Shown one piece after another: positions 53,391 through 62,558 of a stretch of DNA of 64,000 bases (position 1 is its first letter; each line of letters begins with the position of its first letter). The position numbers and the translations under genes were made by a program. Origin of the DNA: Chitinophaga pinensis (lineage in GTDB: Bacteria > Bacteroidota > Bacteroidia > Flavobacteriales_D > Crocinitomicaceae); contig CAMAZP010000003.1 in NCBI GenBank assembly GCA_945863605.1, positions 91,832 to 155,831 of the forward strand. The letters are read 5' to 3'. The notes under the pieces are model-generated. The model worked only from the letters and a program-made list of their open reading frames with translations, was not told where the DNA came from and did no database searches.

Positions 53391-54842
53391 ATGAAAAGAT
53401 ATATAATAATTTTTTTCTTAATATCGAGTTTAGCTGCTCATTCTCAAAATAATATTCAAAAGGCAATTGATAATTTTGTTATTGATGAATTAAATTTTAA
53501 TTCATCAATTTCATTTATGGTATATGATTTAGAAAAAAATCAAATTGTAGCTAAACATAACGAAAATACATCTTTAACAAGTGCTTCAACTACAAAATTA
53601 TTTTCATCAGCATCCGCATTCGAATTATTAGGTCCAAATTATTACACACAAACTCGAATTTATCATGATGGTTTTATAGATAAAGACAGTGTCCTTCATG
53701 GAAATATTTGGGTTCGAGGAGGAGGAGATGTTTCATTAGGAAGTAAGTATTTTAATTCTGCTAATTTTGAATTAGATTTTTTAAATAATTGGTCTGATTC
53801 TTTAAAGAATAAAGGTATTATTACAATTAATGGTGCTGTAATAGCTGATGGCTCAGAGTTTGGATATAACGGTTCACCAGAGGGATGGAGCTGGGGTGAT
53901 GTTGGGAATTATTATGGCGCATCTGCAAGCGGCATAAATATTTTTGATAACCAAATTTTATTGTATTTCAAAACTGGTAAATCAGGTTCATTAAGCAAAA
54001 TTACTGAGATATTCCCGGATGTCCCGGGGTTAAAAATGAGTAATGAAGTTTTTGCTTCAACAGTTAATGGTGATAATTCTTATATTTTCGGAGCACCTTA
54101 TTCGTTGGATCGTTTGGTAAAAGGTAAACTTCCTCAGTTTACTGAACGTTTTGTGGTTAAGGGTAGCATGCCAGATCCTGAATTTCAATTAGCTTATGAA
54201 TTCACAAATGCTCTATTAAAAAAAGGTATTCACGTTGTTCAAAAACCTAAAGCTTACAGGTTGATTGACATTGAATTACCTAACACTTATGACAACTTTA
54301 AACTTCTTTATTCTCAATCCAGTAAAACTGTAAAAGAAATTGCCTTTTGGACTAATTTTAAGAGTGTTAATTTGTTTGCTGAAGGTCTTTTAAATCAACT
54401 TGGTTACTCAAGAAATAAAAATGGTTCCACTGAATCTTCTTTAAAAGTTTTAGAAGAATTTTGGGCACAAAAAATTGATATTTCAGGTATGATTTTAAAA
54501 GATGGAAGTGGACTTTCAAGGGGTAATGCAATTAGTGCAAATCATTTTTGTCAATTGTTATCTTACATGTACAAGTCAAAAAACTTCAACGATTTCAAAG
54601 AAACACTTCCAATTGCTGGAAAATCTGGAACAATTTCAAGTTTGTGCAAAGGCGAAATAGGTGAAGGTAGGATTTTTGCGAAAAGTGGTTCAATTAGTAA
54701 AGTAAAAGCTTATGCAGGATATGTTTATTCCAAAAGTGGTAAGAGATTAGCTTTTTCAATTTCTGTTAATAATTACAAGGGATCTTCTGCTGATTTACAA
54801 CAAAAAATAGAAAAGGTGCTTAACGCAATTGCAATTTATTAA
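53391..54842 (+). CDS. dacB: D-alanyl-D-alanine carboxypeptidase/endopeptidase (PBP4 type, family S13)
   Basis: A 483-residue periplasmic penicillin-binding protein with a signal peptide ending AAHSQ. The S13 motifs are the nucleophile box STTK (Ser66-Lys69 in TSASTTKLFSSA), DGSGLSRGNAIS in the middle region, and the KTG-equivalent AKSGSISK near residue 426. A long insert between box 1 and box 2 is typical of PBP4. The enzyme trims stem peptides and cuts DD-crosslinks. It is convergent with ddl, whose stop is 2 bases away, so two genes acting on D-Ala-D-Ala share a 3' junction, with no terminator visible between them. Confidence 0.92.
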   Translation: MKRYIIIFFLISSLAAHSQNNIQKAIDNFVIDELNFNSSISFMVYDLEKNQIVAKHNENTSLTSASTTKLFSSASAFELLGPNYYTQTRIYHDGFIDKDSVLHGNIWVRGGGDVSLGSKYFNSANFELDFLNNWSDSLKNKGIITINGAVIADGSEFGYNGSPEGWSWGDVGNYYGASASGINIFDNQILLYFKTGKSGSLSKITEIFPDVPGLKMSNEVFASTVNGDNSYIFGAPYSLDRLVKGKLPQFTERFVVKGSMPDPEFQLAYEFTNALLKKGIHVVQKPKAYRLIDIELPNTYDNFKLLYSQSSKTVKEIAFWTNFKSVNLFAEGLLNQLGYSRNKNGSTESSLKVLEEFWAQKIDISGMILKDGSGLSRGNAISANHFCQLLSYMYKSKNFNDFKETLPIAGKSGTISSLCKGEIGEGRIFAKSGSISKVKAYAGYVYSKSGKRLAFSISVNNYKGSSADLQQKIEKVLNAIAIY

Positions 54843-54844
54843 TC

Positions 54845-55807
54845 TTAAAATTCAACATCCAAAATTTCTTGCCAAAAATTAGTGATTGTTTTATTATCTA
54901 CTTGGATCATTTGAGGCACTATACTTGCTTGCGAAAAGCCAGGGGTTGTATTGACTTCTATAACATGAGGAATGCCATTAACTACCATAAAATCAATACG
55001 TGCTATAGATTTTAATTGAAGTAATTGATAGACATTTTTTGCTTGTTCTTGAACTTTGGCTTTCAATTCATCATCTATGCGAGCTGGTGTAATTTCTTTC
55101 GATTTTCCGTTGTATTTTGCTTCGTAATCAAAGAATTCATTTTCAGAACAAATTTCAGTTAAGGGCAATGCGTACATTCCATTTTTAGTTCTGTAAACAC
55201 CACAAGTTACTTCAGTTCCGTCTAAAAAGGATTCTATCACAACCGTTTGTCCTTCCTTAAAAGCAGTCGCCAAAGCTGCACTTAATTGGCTTATTTCCTT
55301 CACTTTTGAAATGCCATAACTCGAGCCAGAATCTGAGGGTTTAACAAAAACAGGTAAACCTAACGTTTCGACGATTTGCTCGTTTGAAAACTGATTAACT
55401 GAATTTAAAAACAATGATTTCGCAACAGGAATTCCGAATGATTTCAAGAATTGGTTGCAATACCACTTATCAAACGAAAGGGAAGAGGCTAATACACCAG
55501 AATTAAGATAAGGTATTTTTTTTATATCTAGAAGCGCTTGAATTTTTCCATTTTCTCCTGGGTTTCCATGTATGTAAACTAATCCCAAATCAATTTTAAT
55601 AATTTCGTCATTAAGATTAAAGGTAAATTCATTTAAATCAAATCGAGTGTTTCCATTTTCTGTTTCCACTTCCCAAATTGATTCGGATACAATTATTTTA
55701 TAAACGACAAAAGAACTCGGAAAATGAGCTTTGATTGTATTTGCACTTTTTATGGAAATATCAAATTCAGAAGATAGCCCACCACAAAATAAACCTAGAT
55801 TTTTCAT
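54845..55807 (-). CDS. ddl: D-alanine--D-alanine ligase
   Basis: A 320-residue ATP-grasp ligase that makes the D-Ala-D-Ala dipeptide of peptidoglycan. Features: N-terminal FCGGLSSEFDISIKSANTI, then YIHGNPGENGKIQALLDIKK, the ATP-binding FVKPSDSGSSYGISKVKE, the serine loop region SENEFFDYEAKYNGKSKEIT, and the metal site IARIDFMVVNGIPHVIEVNT with the final NTTPGFSQASIVPQM. The length is at the short end for Ddl but complete. It appears monocistronic. The 200-base gap upstream to the divergent acyltransferase gene has no gene. Confidence 0.95.
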   Translation of the reverse strand: MKNLGLFCGGLSSEFDISIKSANTIKAHFPSSFVVYKIIVSESIWEVETENGNTRFDLNEFTFNLNDEIIKIDLGLVYIHGNPGENGKIQALLDIKKIPYLNSGVLASSLSFDKWYCNQFLKSFGIPVAKSLFLNSVNQFSNEQIVETLGLPVFVKPSDSGSSYGISKVKEISQLSAALATAFKEGQTVVIESFLDGTEVTCGVYRTKNGMYALPLTEICSENEFFDYEAKYNGKSKEITPARIDDELKAKVQEQAKNVYQLLQLKSIARIDFMVVNGIPHVIEVNTTPGFSQASIVPQMIQVDNKTITNFWQEILDVEF

Positions 55808-55994
55808 ATGTGTTTAATATTTTTAATAATCATGTATGATAGCTTATAAATTACATCCTTAATTAAAAATTTATTATAGTTTTTCTATTACAACTAATTA
55901 TTTAACGAAAATATAGTTTCAGATTTTACTAAAATTTAAAACTAAAAAAAGTTATTAGTCCTTCAATTGTTAAAACAGACCAAGCGATTTTTAG

Positions 55995-56002
55995 TAATTT
56001 TG
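55995..56002 (+). promoter_or_regulatory. -7 box almost touching the acyltransferase start
   Basis: TAATTTTG fits the consensus and ends 5 bases before the ATG at 56008, so a transcript from it would be leaderless or nearly so. No -33 TTG at 19-base spacing (nearest is 25). Confidence 0.4.
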
Positions 56003-56007
56003 CATTC

Positions 56008-57327
56008 ATGCGTATTTTATATGTTATTGTATATCCATTTATGAGTCTCGCTGTTTTTCTTTTTTACAGAAAAATTGTTTCGATAAATAAACCAAAATAT
56101 AGATTCAATCGAACTATATATGCCGGAAATCATGCAGCTTCGTTTATGGATCCTTTGGTTGTAGCAACAAATAATCGATCAGTACTCTATTTTATGACTC
56201 GATCAGATGTTTTTACAACTTTTTCCAAACCATTTCTTTGGGCTTTTCATATGCTACCTATTTATCGTCAGCAAGATGGTGTTGACACGAAGGAAAAAAA
56301 TGCTGAGGTTTTTCAAAAATGTACAGACGCTTTAGCCGCCAAAAAGAATTTATTGATTTATCCAGAAGGTTTGACTGACGATGTTTTTATCAGAAGACTT
56401 AAACCAATAAAAAAAGGTGCGATAAGAATTGGTTTTATTGCCCTTGAAGCATCTAATTGGAAAGAAAAAGTATATGTTTCAGCAATTGGTTGCAATTATA
56501 CGTATCCAAATGCCATGCGAAGTGAACTTTTGATTTCAAACTCAGATCCAATTTGTTTGAACGATTATCGAACTGAATACGAAGCTAATTCTTATCAAGT
56601 AATAGCCGATTTAACAGACAAAGTGGAGGTTTTGATGAAAGCTCAAATCACGCATATTGAACGTGAAGAATGGAGTGAATTCCACGAGCAAATAATGATT
56701 ATTTCTGGTAAAGGAATGAATTACTTGACTTATGACAAATCTTTTTCATTAGAACTAAGATGGAAGTATTCACAAAAACTAGCGAATTGGTTGAATACTT
56801 TTAGTGAAACGATACCAGTTGAGATTGAAAGTTTGAAGTCACAATTATCTACTTATTTTGAGCAATTAAAAAATTCTGAAATTCTCGATTGTGATTTAAA
56901 AGCAAAAAAAGATAATTCTTATAATAGCTTTTTGAATTTGATTTCAATTATTGCACTTTTCCCTTTTGCAACTTTAGGAGCTTTACATTGTTATTTGCCT
57001 TATCGTTTCATTAAGAATTTTGTTGAAAAGAAATTTAAACGTTCCGTTTTTTGGGGTTCAACCAAAATGGTTCTTGGAATGTTTATCCTAAGTTTGTTCA
57101 ATGTTCCAATTGTCGCGGTATTGACAAATTACCTAGATCAGCCCTTTTGGATTGGATTAATTTATTTCGTATTAATAAGTATGTTTTGGCTTAGTTTTGT
57201 AAGCATTAAACTAAAAATCAATCAATTTGTTAGAATGTCAAAAATAAAGCGATTTAATACCAATGAATTGGTGATAATGCGTCAAGAATTAGAAGAACGA
57301 ATTCTACAAATTGTACCTAAATTTTAA
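56008..57327 (+). CDS. Glycerolipid acyltransferase (PlsC domain, Gpt2/Sct1-like)
   Basis: A 439-residue membrane acyltransferase. The N-terminal PlsC domain has the catalytic motif NHAASFMDP, a histidine and aspartate separated by five rather than four residues, as in the Gpt2/Sct1-like GPAT branch. Block III is IYPEGLTDD, and KPIKKGAIRIGF follows. An N-terminal hydrophobic segment and, after a linker with helices, three to four membrane segments at about 310-420 (LISIIALFPFATLGALHCYL onward) complete it. It probably acylates glycerol-3-phosphate or 1-acyl-glycerol-3-phosphate in phospholipid synthesis. It begins a plus-strand run followed 27 bases later by lipA. Confidence 0.8.
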   Translation: MRILYVIVYPFMSLAVFLFYRKIVSINKPKYRFNRTIYAGNHAASFMDPLVVATNNRSVLYFMTRSDVFTTFSKPFLWAFHMLPIYRQQDGVDTKEKNAEVFQKCTDALAAKKNLLIYPEGLTDDVFIRRLKPIKKGAIRIGFIALEASNWKEKVYVSAIGCNYTYPNAMRSELLISNSDPICLNDYRTEYEANSYQVIADLTDKVEVLMKAQITHIEREEWSEFHEQIMIISGKGMNYLTYDKSFSLELRWKYSQKLANWLNTFSETIPVEIESLKSQLSTYFEQLKNSEILDCDLKAKKDNSYNSFLNLISIIALFPFATLGALHCYLPYRFIKNFVEKKFKRSVFWGSTKMVLGMFILSLFNVPIVAVLTNYLDQPFWIGLIYFVLISMFWLSFVSIKLKINQFVRMSKIKRFNTNELVIMRQELEERILQIVPKF

Positions 57328-57354
57328 TATTTTCATTTATCGAAGTAACTAAAA

Positions 57355-58218
57355 ATGGATAACGAAACGATTATAACTAGAATAAAAAAACCAAAGTGGC
57401 TTCGTGTTAAATTACCTACTGGTGAAAACTACAAAAAAGTGCGCAGTTTGGTGGATGAGCACAAGTTACACACAATTTGTGAAAGTGGAAGCTGTCCGAA
57501 TATGGGTGAATGTTGGGGAGAAGGTACAGCAACGTTTATGATTTTAGGTAATATTTGTACGCGTTCTTGTGGCTTTTGTGCAGTAAAAACTGGAAAACCT
57601 GAAGAAGTTGATGTTTATGAACCGGGGCGAGTAGCGAACAGTGTGAAGATTATGGGGGTTAAACACGCAGTAATTACCTCTGTTGACCGTGACGACTTAA
57701 AAGATGGGGGTGCTGAAATTTGGGCACAAACAGTTCGAGCTATCCGTAAACAATCACCAAAAACTACAATGGAAACCTTAATTCCAGATTTTGCAGGAAA
57801 ATGGGAGAATTTACAAGTAATAATTGATGTAGCACCTGAAATTGTTTCTCATAATTTGGAAACAGTTAGAAGATTAACTAAGCAAGTACGTATTCAGGCA
57901 AAATACGATAGAAGCCTAGAGGTTCTATTTCGTTTGAAAAAAGGTGGAATGCGAACTAAATCAGGAGTGATGCTTGGTCTGGGTGAAACACCTGCTGAAG
58001 TGCTTGAAACGATGCATGATTTAGTAGCTGTTGGTGTTGATATTTTAACATTGGGACAGTATTTGCAACCAACCTTTAAACATCTCCCTGTGTTTGAATT
58101 TATTACACCTGAACAATTTGATTTCTACAAAGAAGAAGGTTTGAAAATGGGATTTCGATACGTTGAAAGTGGTCCATTAGTACGCTCCTCTTACCACGCG
58201 GAAAAACATTTATTCTAA
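57355..58218 (+). CDS. lipA: Lipoyl synthase
   Basis: A 287-residue radical-SAM enzyme that inserts two sulfurs into octanoylated lipoyl domains of the pyruvate and 2-oxoglutarate dehydrogenases and the glycine cleavage system. The auxiliary cluster motif [12 protein letters not shown] (Cys42, Cys47, Cys53) and radical-SAM motif CTRSCGFC (Cys68, Cys72, Cys75) are intact, and the C-terminal RSSYHAEK provides the conserved serine ligand. The length is normal. lipB is not in the window. It lies 27 bases after the acyltransferase gene. Confidence 0.97.
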   Translation: MDNETIITRIKKPKWLRVKLPTGENYKKVRSLVDEHKLHTICESGSCPNMGECWGEGTATFMILGNICTRSCGFCAVKTGKPEEVDVYEPGRVANSVKIMGVKHAVITSVDRDDLKDGGAEIWAQTVRAIRKQSPKTTMETLIPDFAGKWENLQVIIDVAPEIVSHNLETVRRLTKQVRIQAKYDRSLEVLFRLKKGGMRTKSGVMLGLGETPAEVLETMHDLVAVGVDILTLGQYLQPTFKHLPVFEFITPEQFDFYKEEGLKMGFRYVESGPLVRSSYHAEKHLF

Positions 58219-58306
58219 GATTTTAATGAAATAACATTCTGTTAAACTAAAATTAATGAATGAAAAGATTTTTTTTCATTTAAAAAACTCTATTTTCGGG
58301 CTTTAT

Positions 58307-58747
58307 ATGCGAATTAATTTTCTTCTGTTTTTGACTTTAATAATAACATTCTCTTGTTCTTTAAATGCTGAACAAGAACAGAATCTGAATAAAGCAATTT
58401 CATTTTTTTTTTTAAGTATTAATAGAGATTTAAAATTATCAATTGCTGCATCAACCCATCCTTTAATATTACGTGAATTAAAAAAAGAAAGCGATGAGAA
58501 ACTTAAGTCGTATCTTAAGCCAAAACAATATATTTGGACAGATGCAATTATAGGGAAATCAAAAACAAATGGTGCGATTTTACATATTCAACTAAAAGTA
58601 GCCATGATTAACAAGGATACCTATGTAAAAACCTCAAACAGACTTCGCTTGTATGCAATAAGTGAAGATAATGGAATGAATTGGTATTTTGTGGATTATA
58701 AAATTTACGAATCAGATTATTGCAATAAATTCAAACGTTTAATTTAA
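58307..58747 (+). CDS. Small lipoprotein of unknown function
   Basis: A 146-residue protein if started at the ATG at 58307; an upstream in-frame ATG at 58256 would give 163 residues but would bury the signal sequence. From 58307 it has MRINFLLFLTLIITFSC, a lipobox of the FSC type common in Bacteroidota, followed by a mature domain of mixed helix and strand (LSIAASTHPLILRELKKESD, then AILHIQLKVAMINKDTYVKT and NGMNWYFVDYKIYES). The end resembles small NTF2- or DUF4864-like cystatin folds, but that is only an impression. It lies 3 bases before the next barrel gene, so probably in operon with it. Confidence 0.6.
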   Translation: MRINFLLFLTLIITFSCSLNAEQEQNLNKAISFFFLSINRDLKLSIAASTHPLILRELKKESDEKLKSYLKPKQYIWTDAIIGKSKTNGAILHIQLKVAMINKDTYVKTSNRLRLYAISEDNGMNWYFVDYKIYESDYCNKFKRLI

Positions 58748-58750
58748 AAA

Positions 58751-59566
58751 ATGAAAAAATTATATCTATTCATTGTAAGTTTTGCATTAGGTTACTTAAG
58801 TCAAGCTCAAGGTTGGCAACCAATGGGAAGTCGTTCGATGTCTTTGTCTAATTCAACGGTAGCTTTAGAAGATGTTTGGGCTTACCATCATAATCCTGCA
58901 GCGCTTTCTAATTTGAAAAAAATAGAATTTGGTGTTTCTTACGAAAATCGTTTTTTAATTAAAGAACTGCAGTCTCAAGGCTTGGTTGTCGCAATTCCAT
59001 TAAAGGCAGGTGTGATTTCAATTGGTTCACAGTCATTTGGTTATAATCAATTCAGAACGTATAGAAATGGTCTTGGTTATTCAATGAAATTGGCTGAGTT
59101 TTTGGCAATAGGCGTTCAATTAAATCATCATTTTGCGCGAATAAATCCTACTTATGGAAATCATCAAACGGTAACTGCTGAATTAGGAGCATTGGCTAAA
59201 GTAAGTGAGAAATGGTCAGTTGCATTTAGTGTTTTCAATATCACAAGAAATCGACTTTCAGAATTTGCAGAAGATAGGTATTCAACTATTATGCGATTAG
59301 GAACCAAATTTTCTGTTTCTGAAAAAGTACTATTTCTTGCAGAAGCAGAAAAAAATATAGATTACAGTATCCGTTTTAAAACAGGTATTGAATATTTGCC
59401 GTTAAATAACTTATACCTAAGAGGTGGGTTTGCTACAACACCAATTGAATTTAGTTTTGGCTTAGGTTATGCATTTTCAGGAAAATATAAGTTAGATTTA
59501 GGTTCAGCCTATCATCAAATGTTGGGATGGTCTCCTCATTTTTCATTTACAATGCAGTTGAAATAA
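58751..59566 (+). CDS. PorV/PorQ-like outer-membrane barrel protein
   Basis: A 271-residue exported protein with a signal peptide ending YLSQAQ and the start GWQPMGSRSMSLSNSTVALE followed by DVWAYHHNPAALS. That motif (gene product 'visible' as S-x-x-x-A-D-V-W-x-x-x-x-N-P-A-x-L) is shared by the FadL-like PorV and PorQ families. The rest is alternating strands (FLAIGVQLNHHFARI, LDLGSAYHQMLGWSPHFSFT). PorV shuttles T9SS cargo in Bacteroidota, but this protein is shorter and probably another member of the family. Its stop overlaps the start of the HhH barrel gene (TAATG), suggesting a partner function. Confidence 0.65.
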   Translation: MKKLYLFIVSFALGYLSQAQGWQPMGSRSMSLSNSTVALEDVWAYHHNPAALSNLKKIEFGVSYENRFLIKELQSQGLVVAIPLKAGVISIGSQSFGYNQFRTYRNGLGYSMKLAEFLAIGVQLNHHFARINPTYGNHQTVTAELGALAKVSEKWSVAFSVFNITRNRLSEFAEDRYSTIMRLGTKFSVSEKVLFLAEAEKNIDYSIRFKTGIEYLPLNNLYLRGGFATTPIEFSFGLGYAFSGKYKLDLGSAYHQMLGWSPHFSFTMQLK

Positions 59567-61650
59567 TGAAAGTTATAGTTGCTGTTTTATTCCTCGTAAT
59601 TTCTTGTTTTGTTTATGGACAAGATAAATCTGAAATTATACAACAGCGCATCGAATTTATTTCAGAGCAATTACAAGCTGAAGAAATCGATTTAACAAAC
59701 GTTATTGAACAATTAGATTTTTTTTATGAAAATAAAATAAATTTAAATGCATCCAATGGTGAGGATCTAGAACAATTATATTTGTTAACTCAAGTGCAAA
59801 TAAACGATCTCTTATTACATAGAAAAGCTTTTGGAAAATATATTACAATTTACGAATTACAAAGTTTAAAATATTGGGATCTAACAACCATACAATTAGT
59901 TCTTCCATTTGTTAGAATAGATGATAAACTAGATAATATCCACATTACATTCAAAGAAGCAATGAAAGAGGGGAAATTTGAGTTGTATCTTCGTTACCAA
60001 CCAACAATTCAGCAGAAAAAAGGCTATGAAAATGTTTCTGATTCCTTGCTGCAAAATTCTAACAATTATTACTACGGAAATTCAGATAGATATTACACCC
60101 GATTCAGATACACCTACAAATCAAACATTAGTGTAGGTTTTACTGGTGAAAAAGATCCAGGGGAACAATTCTTCAAAGGTTCACAAAAAAATGGCTTCGA
60201 TTTTTACTCTGCTCACGCCTTTTTTAAAGGCGGTAAATACATAAGTGCAGCAGTTATTGGGGATTATCAAGTTCAAGTTGGTCAAGGATTAAATATATGG
60301 TCTAGTTATGCATTTGGAAAGACAGCTGATATTGCAACAATGAAACGAACAGCAATTCCACTTAAAGCATATACATCAGTAGATGAAGCACGTTTTTTAC
60401 GTGGAGCAGCTGTGGATTTATCCTATAGAAATATTGATTTGTTATTGTTTGCGTCTAGGAAAAAAGTCGATGCAGCAGTAATTGAAGATTCAACTTTAGA
60501 AGATTTAGAATTCATTTCAACAATAGATGTATCAGGTTTACATCGAACGAATCGTGAAATTTCTAAAATGAATGGACTCACAGAATCAATCGCTGGAGCA
60601 AATTTACGTTATACTTTTGGAGGACTTAAACTTGGTGGAACTTTTGTCTATCAAGGATATGATAAAGATTTTGTAAAAGATATAAAATATTATAATCAAT
60701 TTGATTTCAGAGGTAAGTCGATGGTTTCTGGTAGTTTTGATTATAGTTATGTATTGAAGAATATAAATTTCTTTGGAGAATTTTCAAGAAATTTTAACAA
60801 TTATCAAAATCAAAAAATGGGAGGTTTGGCCATGGTTCATGGTGCATTAATTTCTTTAGATTCTAGAGCTAGTATAGGTATTCTTTACAGAAATTATGAT
60901 CGAGCTTATAACTCTTTTTACAATGCAGGATTTTCCGAAGGAGGTAATACTCAAAATGAAAAAGGATTTTATGCAGGTTTAAAACTTAAATTAAATACAA
61001 AATGGACAATAAACGGTTATACTGACATATTCCAATTTCCATGGCTGAAATATCTAGTAGATGCACCATCCTCAGGTTATGAATTTTTAATCCAACCCAT
61101 TTACAAACCCAATAAGATTTTTGAAATTTATGGGCGTTTCAGACAACAATTGAGACAGAAAAACAGCAGAGATTCAGATGGTACCATTACTGAGATTGAG
61201 GATGTTATTCAAAGAAGTTTTCGTTTCAATCTCTCCTATACAGTTAATGAATTCTTTACACTTAAAAGTCGTATTGAATATGTTACCTTAAAAAGAGAAA
61301 GTAACAATCCCGAAGATGGAATTATGATAACCCAAGATTTTGTTTTTCGCCCCAAAAGTTTTCCTTTAGATATTGCATTGCGCTATGCTTTATTTGATAC
61401 CGATTCTTATGATACTCGAATGTACTCCTTTGAAAACAACGCATTGTATGTTTTTGCTGTTCCTGCTTATTATTACCAAGGTTCAAGGGCATACATTTTA
61501 GTGCGATATTCATTTGCTAGGCATTTTGATTTATGGGTAAGATATGGTGAATTTCTGTACAACAATAGATCTACCATAAGTTCTGGCGCTGAGGAAATTA
61601 AAGGCAGTCGAAAGTCTGATTTTGTAGTTCAGTTGAGAATGAGTTTCTAA
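59566..61650 (+). CDS. Outer-membrane protein with N-terminal helix-hairpin-helix motif
   Basis: A 694-residue exported protein. The start at 59566 overlaps the previous stop and begins a proper signal peptide (MKVIVAVLFLVISCFVYGQ); an in-frame upstream ATG-like extension is rejected. Residues about 45-115 carry helix-hairpin-helix features (INLNASNGEDLEQLYLLTQV, then FGKYITIYELQSLKYWDLTT), which resemble ComEA HhH domains. Residues 125-694 are amphipathic strands with barrel look (FSRNFNNYQNQKMGGLAMVH, RKSDFVVQLRMSF at the end, a beta-signal). HhH domains in ComEA bind DNA, but in these barrel proteins that function is unproven. A 13-T run follows the stop. Confidence 0.75.
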   Translation: MKVIVAVLFLVISCFVYGQDKSEIIQQRIEFISEQLQAEEIDLTNVIEQLDFFYENKINLNASNGEDLEQLYLLTQVQINDLLLHRKAFGKYITIYELQSLKYWDLTTIQLVLPFVRIDDKLDNIHITFKEAMKEGKFELYLRYQPTIQQKKGYENVSDSLLQNSNNYYYGNSDRYYTRFRYTYKSNISVGFTGEKDPGEQFFKGSQKNGFDFYSAHAFFKGGKYISAAVIGDYQVQVGQGLNIWSSYAFGKTADIATMKRTAIPLKAYTSVDEARFLRGAAVDLSYRNIDLLLFASRKKVDAAVIEDSTLEDLEFISTIDVSGLHRTNREISKMNGLTESIAGANLRYTFGGLKLGGTFVYQGYDKDFVKDIKYYNQFDFRGKSMVSGSFDYSYVLKNINFFGEFSRNFNNYQNQKMGGLAMVHGALISLDSRASIGILYRNYDRAYNSFYNAGFSEGGNTQNEKGFYAGLKLKLNTKWTINGYTDIFQFPWLKYLVDAPSSGYEFLIQPIYKPNKIFEIYGRFRQQLRQKNSRDSDGTITEIEDVIQRSFRFNLSYTVNEFFTLKSRIEYVTLKRESNNPEDGIMITQDFVFRPKSFPLDIALRYALFDTDSYDTRMYSFENNALYVFAVPAYYYQGSRAYILVRYSFARHFDLWVRYGEFLYNNRSTISSGAEEIKGSRKSDFVVQLRMSF

Positions 61651-61688
61651 TTTTTTTTTTTTTGTTACGTTTTTATAAGTTTAGCGTT

Positions 61689-61742
61689 ATGAGTATAAGT
61701 AGGGACTGCAAGCCTTACGAATCTCCAAGTCAAACTAGATAA
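61689..61742 (+). other. Possible 17-codon leader ORF before the sigma factor
   Basis: ATG at 61689 opens a frame MSISRDCKPYESPSQTR ending at TAA 61740-61742, 12 bases before the sigma-factor start. A -7-like TAAGTTTA (61676-61683, one mismatch) lies 5 bases upstream. The peptide has no recognisable pattern. It could be a leader peptide or chance. Confidence 0.25.
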
Positions 61743-61754
61743 AACCAAAAAAAA

Positions 61755-62330
61755 ATGGCAGTGAACTTATTGTATCACCAAAACGCCTTTCGTCTCGAAG
61801 ATGAATTGCGTCAAATTGAAATTGCGAAAAAAGACCCTCGTCAATTCGCACCACTCTACAAAAAATACCATGAGGCTATCTTCAGGTATATTTATAAAAG
61901 AGTAGATGAAGAAGAATCAGCTTATGACATCACATCTTGTGTTTTTGTAAAAGCTTTAGCTGGATTACATAAATATGAGTTTAGAGGTGTTCCTTTTTCA
62001 TCGTGGTTGTTTAGAATTGCTAAAAGTGAGTTATATCAATCTTTTAGAGATAAAAAAGCACAAAGAACCGTAAGCCTGGACTCAGTAACAATTGTTCAGT
62101 TTATCGATGATTTAAATGAAGATTTTAGCGAGGAACAAAGAACAAATCTTTTAAATTCATTAAAACTTCTTAAGGAACATGAATTACAACTAATTGAAAT
62201 GCGTTTTTTTGAAAAGAGGTCTTTTAAAGAAATCGGAGAAATCCTCGGATTAACTGAGAATAATGCAAAGGTGAAAACATTTAGAGCACTTGTTAAATTA
62301 AAAGCAATTTTTATTAAAACAAAAGCATAG
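61755..62330 (+). CDS. Sigma-70 family (ECF-like) RNA polymerase sigma factor
   Basis: A 191-residue sigma factor with region 2 (about 28-95: FAPLYKKYHEAIFRYIYKRV, then AYDITSCVFVKALAGLHKYE and FSSWLFRIAKSELYQSFRDK) and region 4 (about 128-185: LLKEHELQLIEMRFFEKRSF, KEIGEILGLTENNAKVKTFR). Regions 1.1 and 3 are missing, as in extracytoplasmic-function sigma factors. It recruits core polymerase to a small regulon. The next gene, 3 bases after its stop, encodes a 59-residue single-span membrane protein in the place where an anti-sigma factor would be. No classical anti-sigma domain (ASD/zinc HxxxCxxC) is found. Confidence 0.9.
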   Translation: MAVNLLYHQNAFRLEDELRQIEIAKKDPRQFAPLYKKYHEAIFRYIYKRVDEEESAYDITSCVFVKALAGLHKYEFRGVPFSSWLFRIAKSELYQSFRDKKAQRTVSLDSVTIVQFIDDLNEDFSEEQRTNLLNSLKLLKEHELQLIEMRFFEKRSFKEIGEILGLTENNAKVKTFRALVKLKAIFIKTKA

Positions 62331-62333
62331 CAT

Positions 62334-62513
62334 ATGATTAAAATTTTAGTAGACAGAAAAAAACTAAGTTGTGATGAAATCAAAAATCGTCAAAATTTTC
62401 ATTCAATTTTAAATAAAGTTGTAGCAAAACAACCAAAAAAAATATTTCCATGGTATTATGGTGCTGTAGGTATTGCAAGTTTTATTTTTGTAATCTTAAC
62501 TATCCTTTTATAG
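62334..62513 (+). CDS. 59-residue single-span membrane protein, candidate sigma-factor partner
   Basis: ATG at 62334 follows the sigma-factor stop by 3 bases and gives a 59-residue protein ending at TAG 62511-62513. The N-terminal 35 residues are hydrophilic and basic (MIKILVDRKKLSCDEIKNRQ, then NFHSILNKVVAKQPKK); the rest is one membrane helix (WYYGAVGIASFIFVILTILL). The topology predicted is N-in with almost no periplasmic part. The position fits a membrane anchor or anti-sigma regulator, but there is no known anti-sigma domain. The start of the protein resembles cytoplasmic N-termini of longer Bacteroidota membrane proteins, so it may be a natural short form or a truncation. Confidence 0.65.
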   Translation: MIKILVDRKKLSCDEIKNRQNFHSILNKVVAKQPKKIFPWYYGAVGIASFIFVILTILL

Positions 62514-62558
62514 CATATTAATATTTTATGAAAATTACAGGTAAAATATTTATAAGTA

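Noticed and set aside
54840..54848. Missing terminator between dacB and ddl as a sign of antisense control
   Set aside because: Close convergent stops are common in compact genomes; nothing more supports regulation.
61322..61513. Minus-strand ORF of 63 codons inside the HhH barrel gene
   Set aside because: It lies wholly within a well-supported gene on the other strand and has no protein-like pattern; a shadow frame.
61651..61754. Possible tRNA or small RNA before the sigma factor
   Set aside because: No cloverleaf or stable hairpin could be drawn; only a T-run, a weak -7 box and a 17-codon frame are seen.
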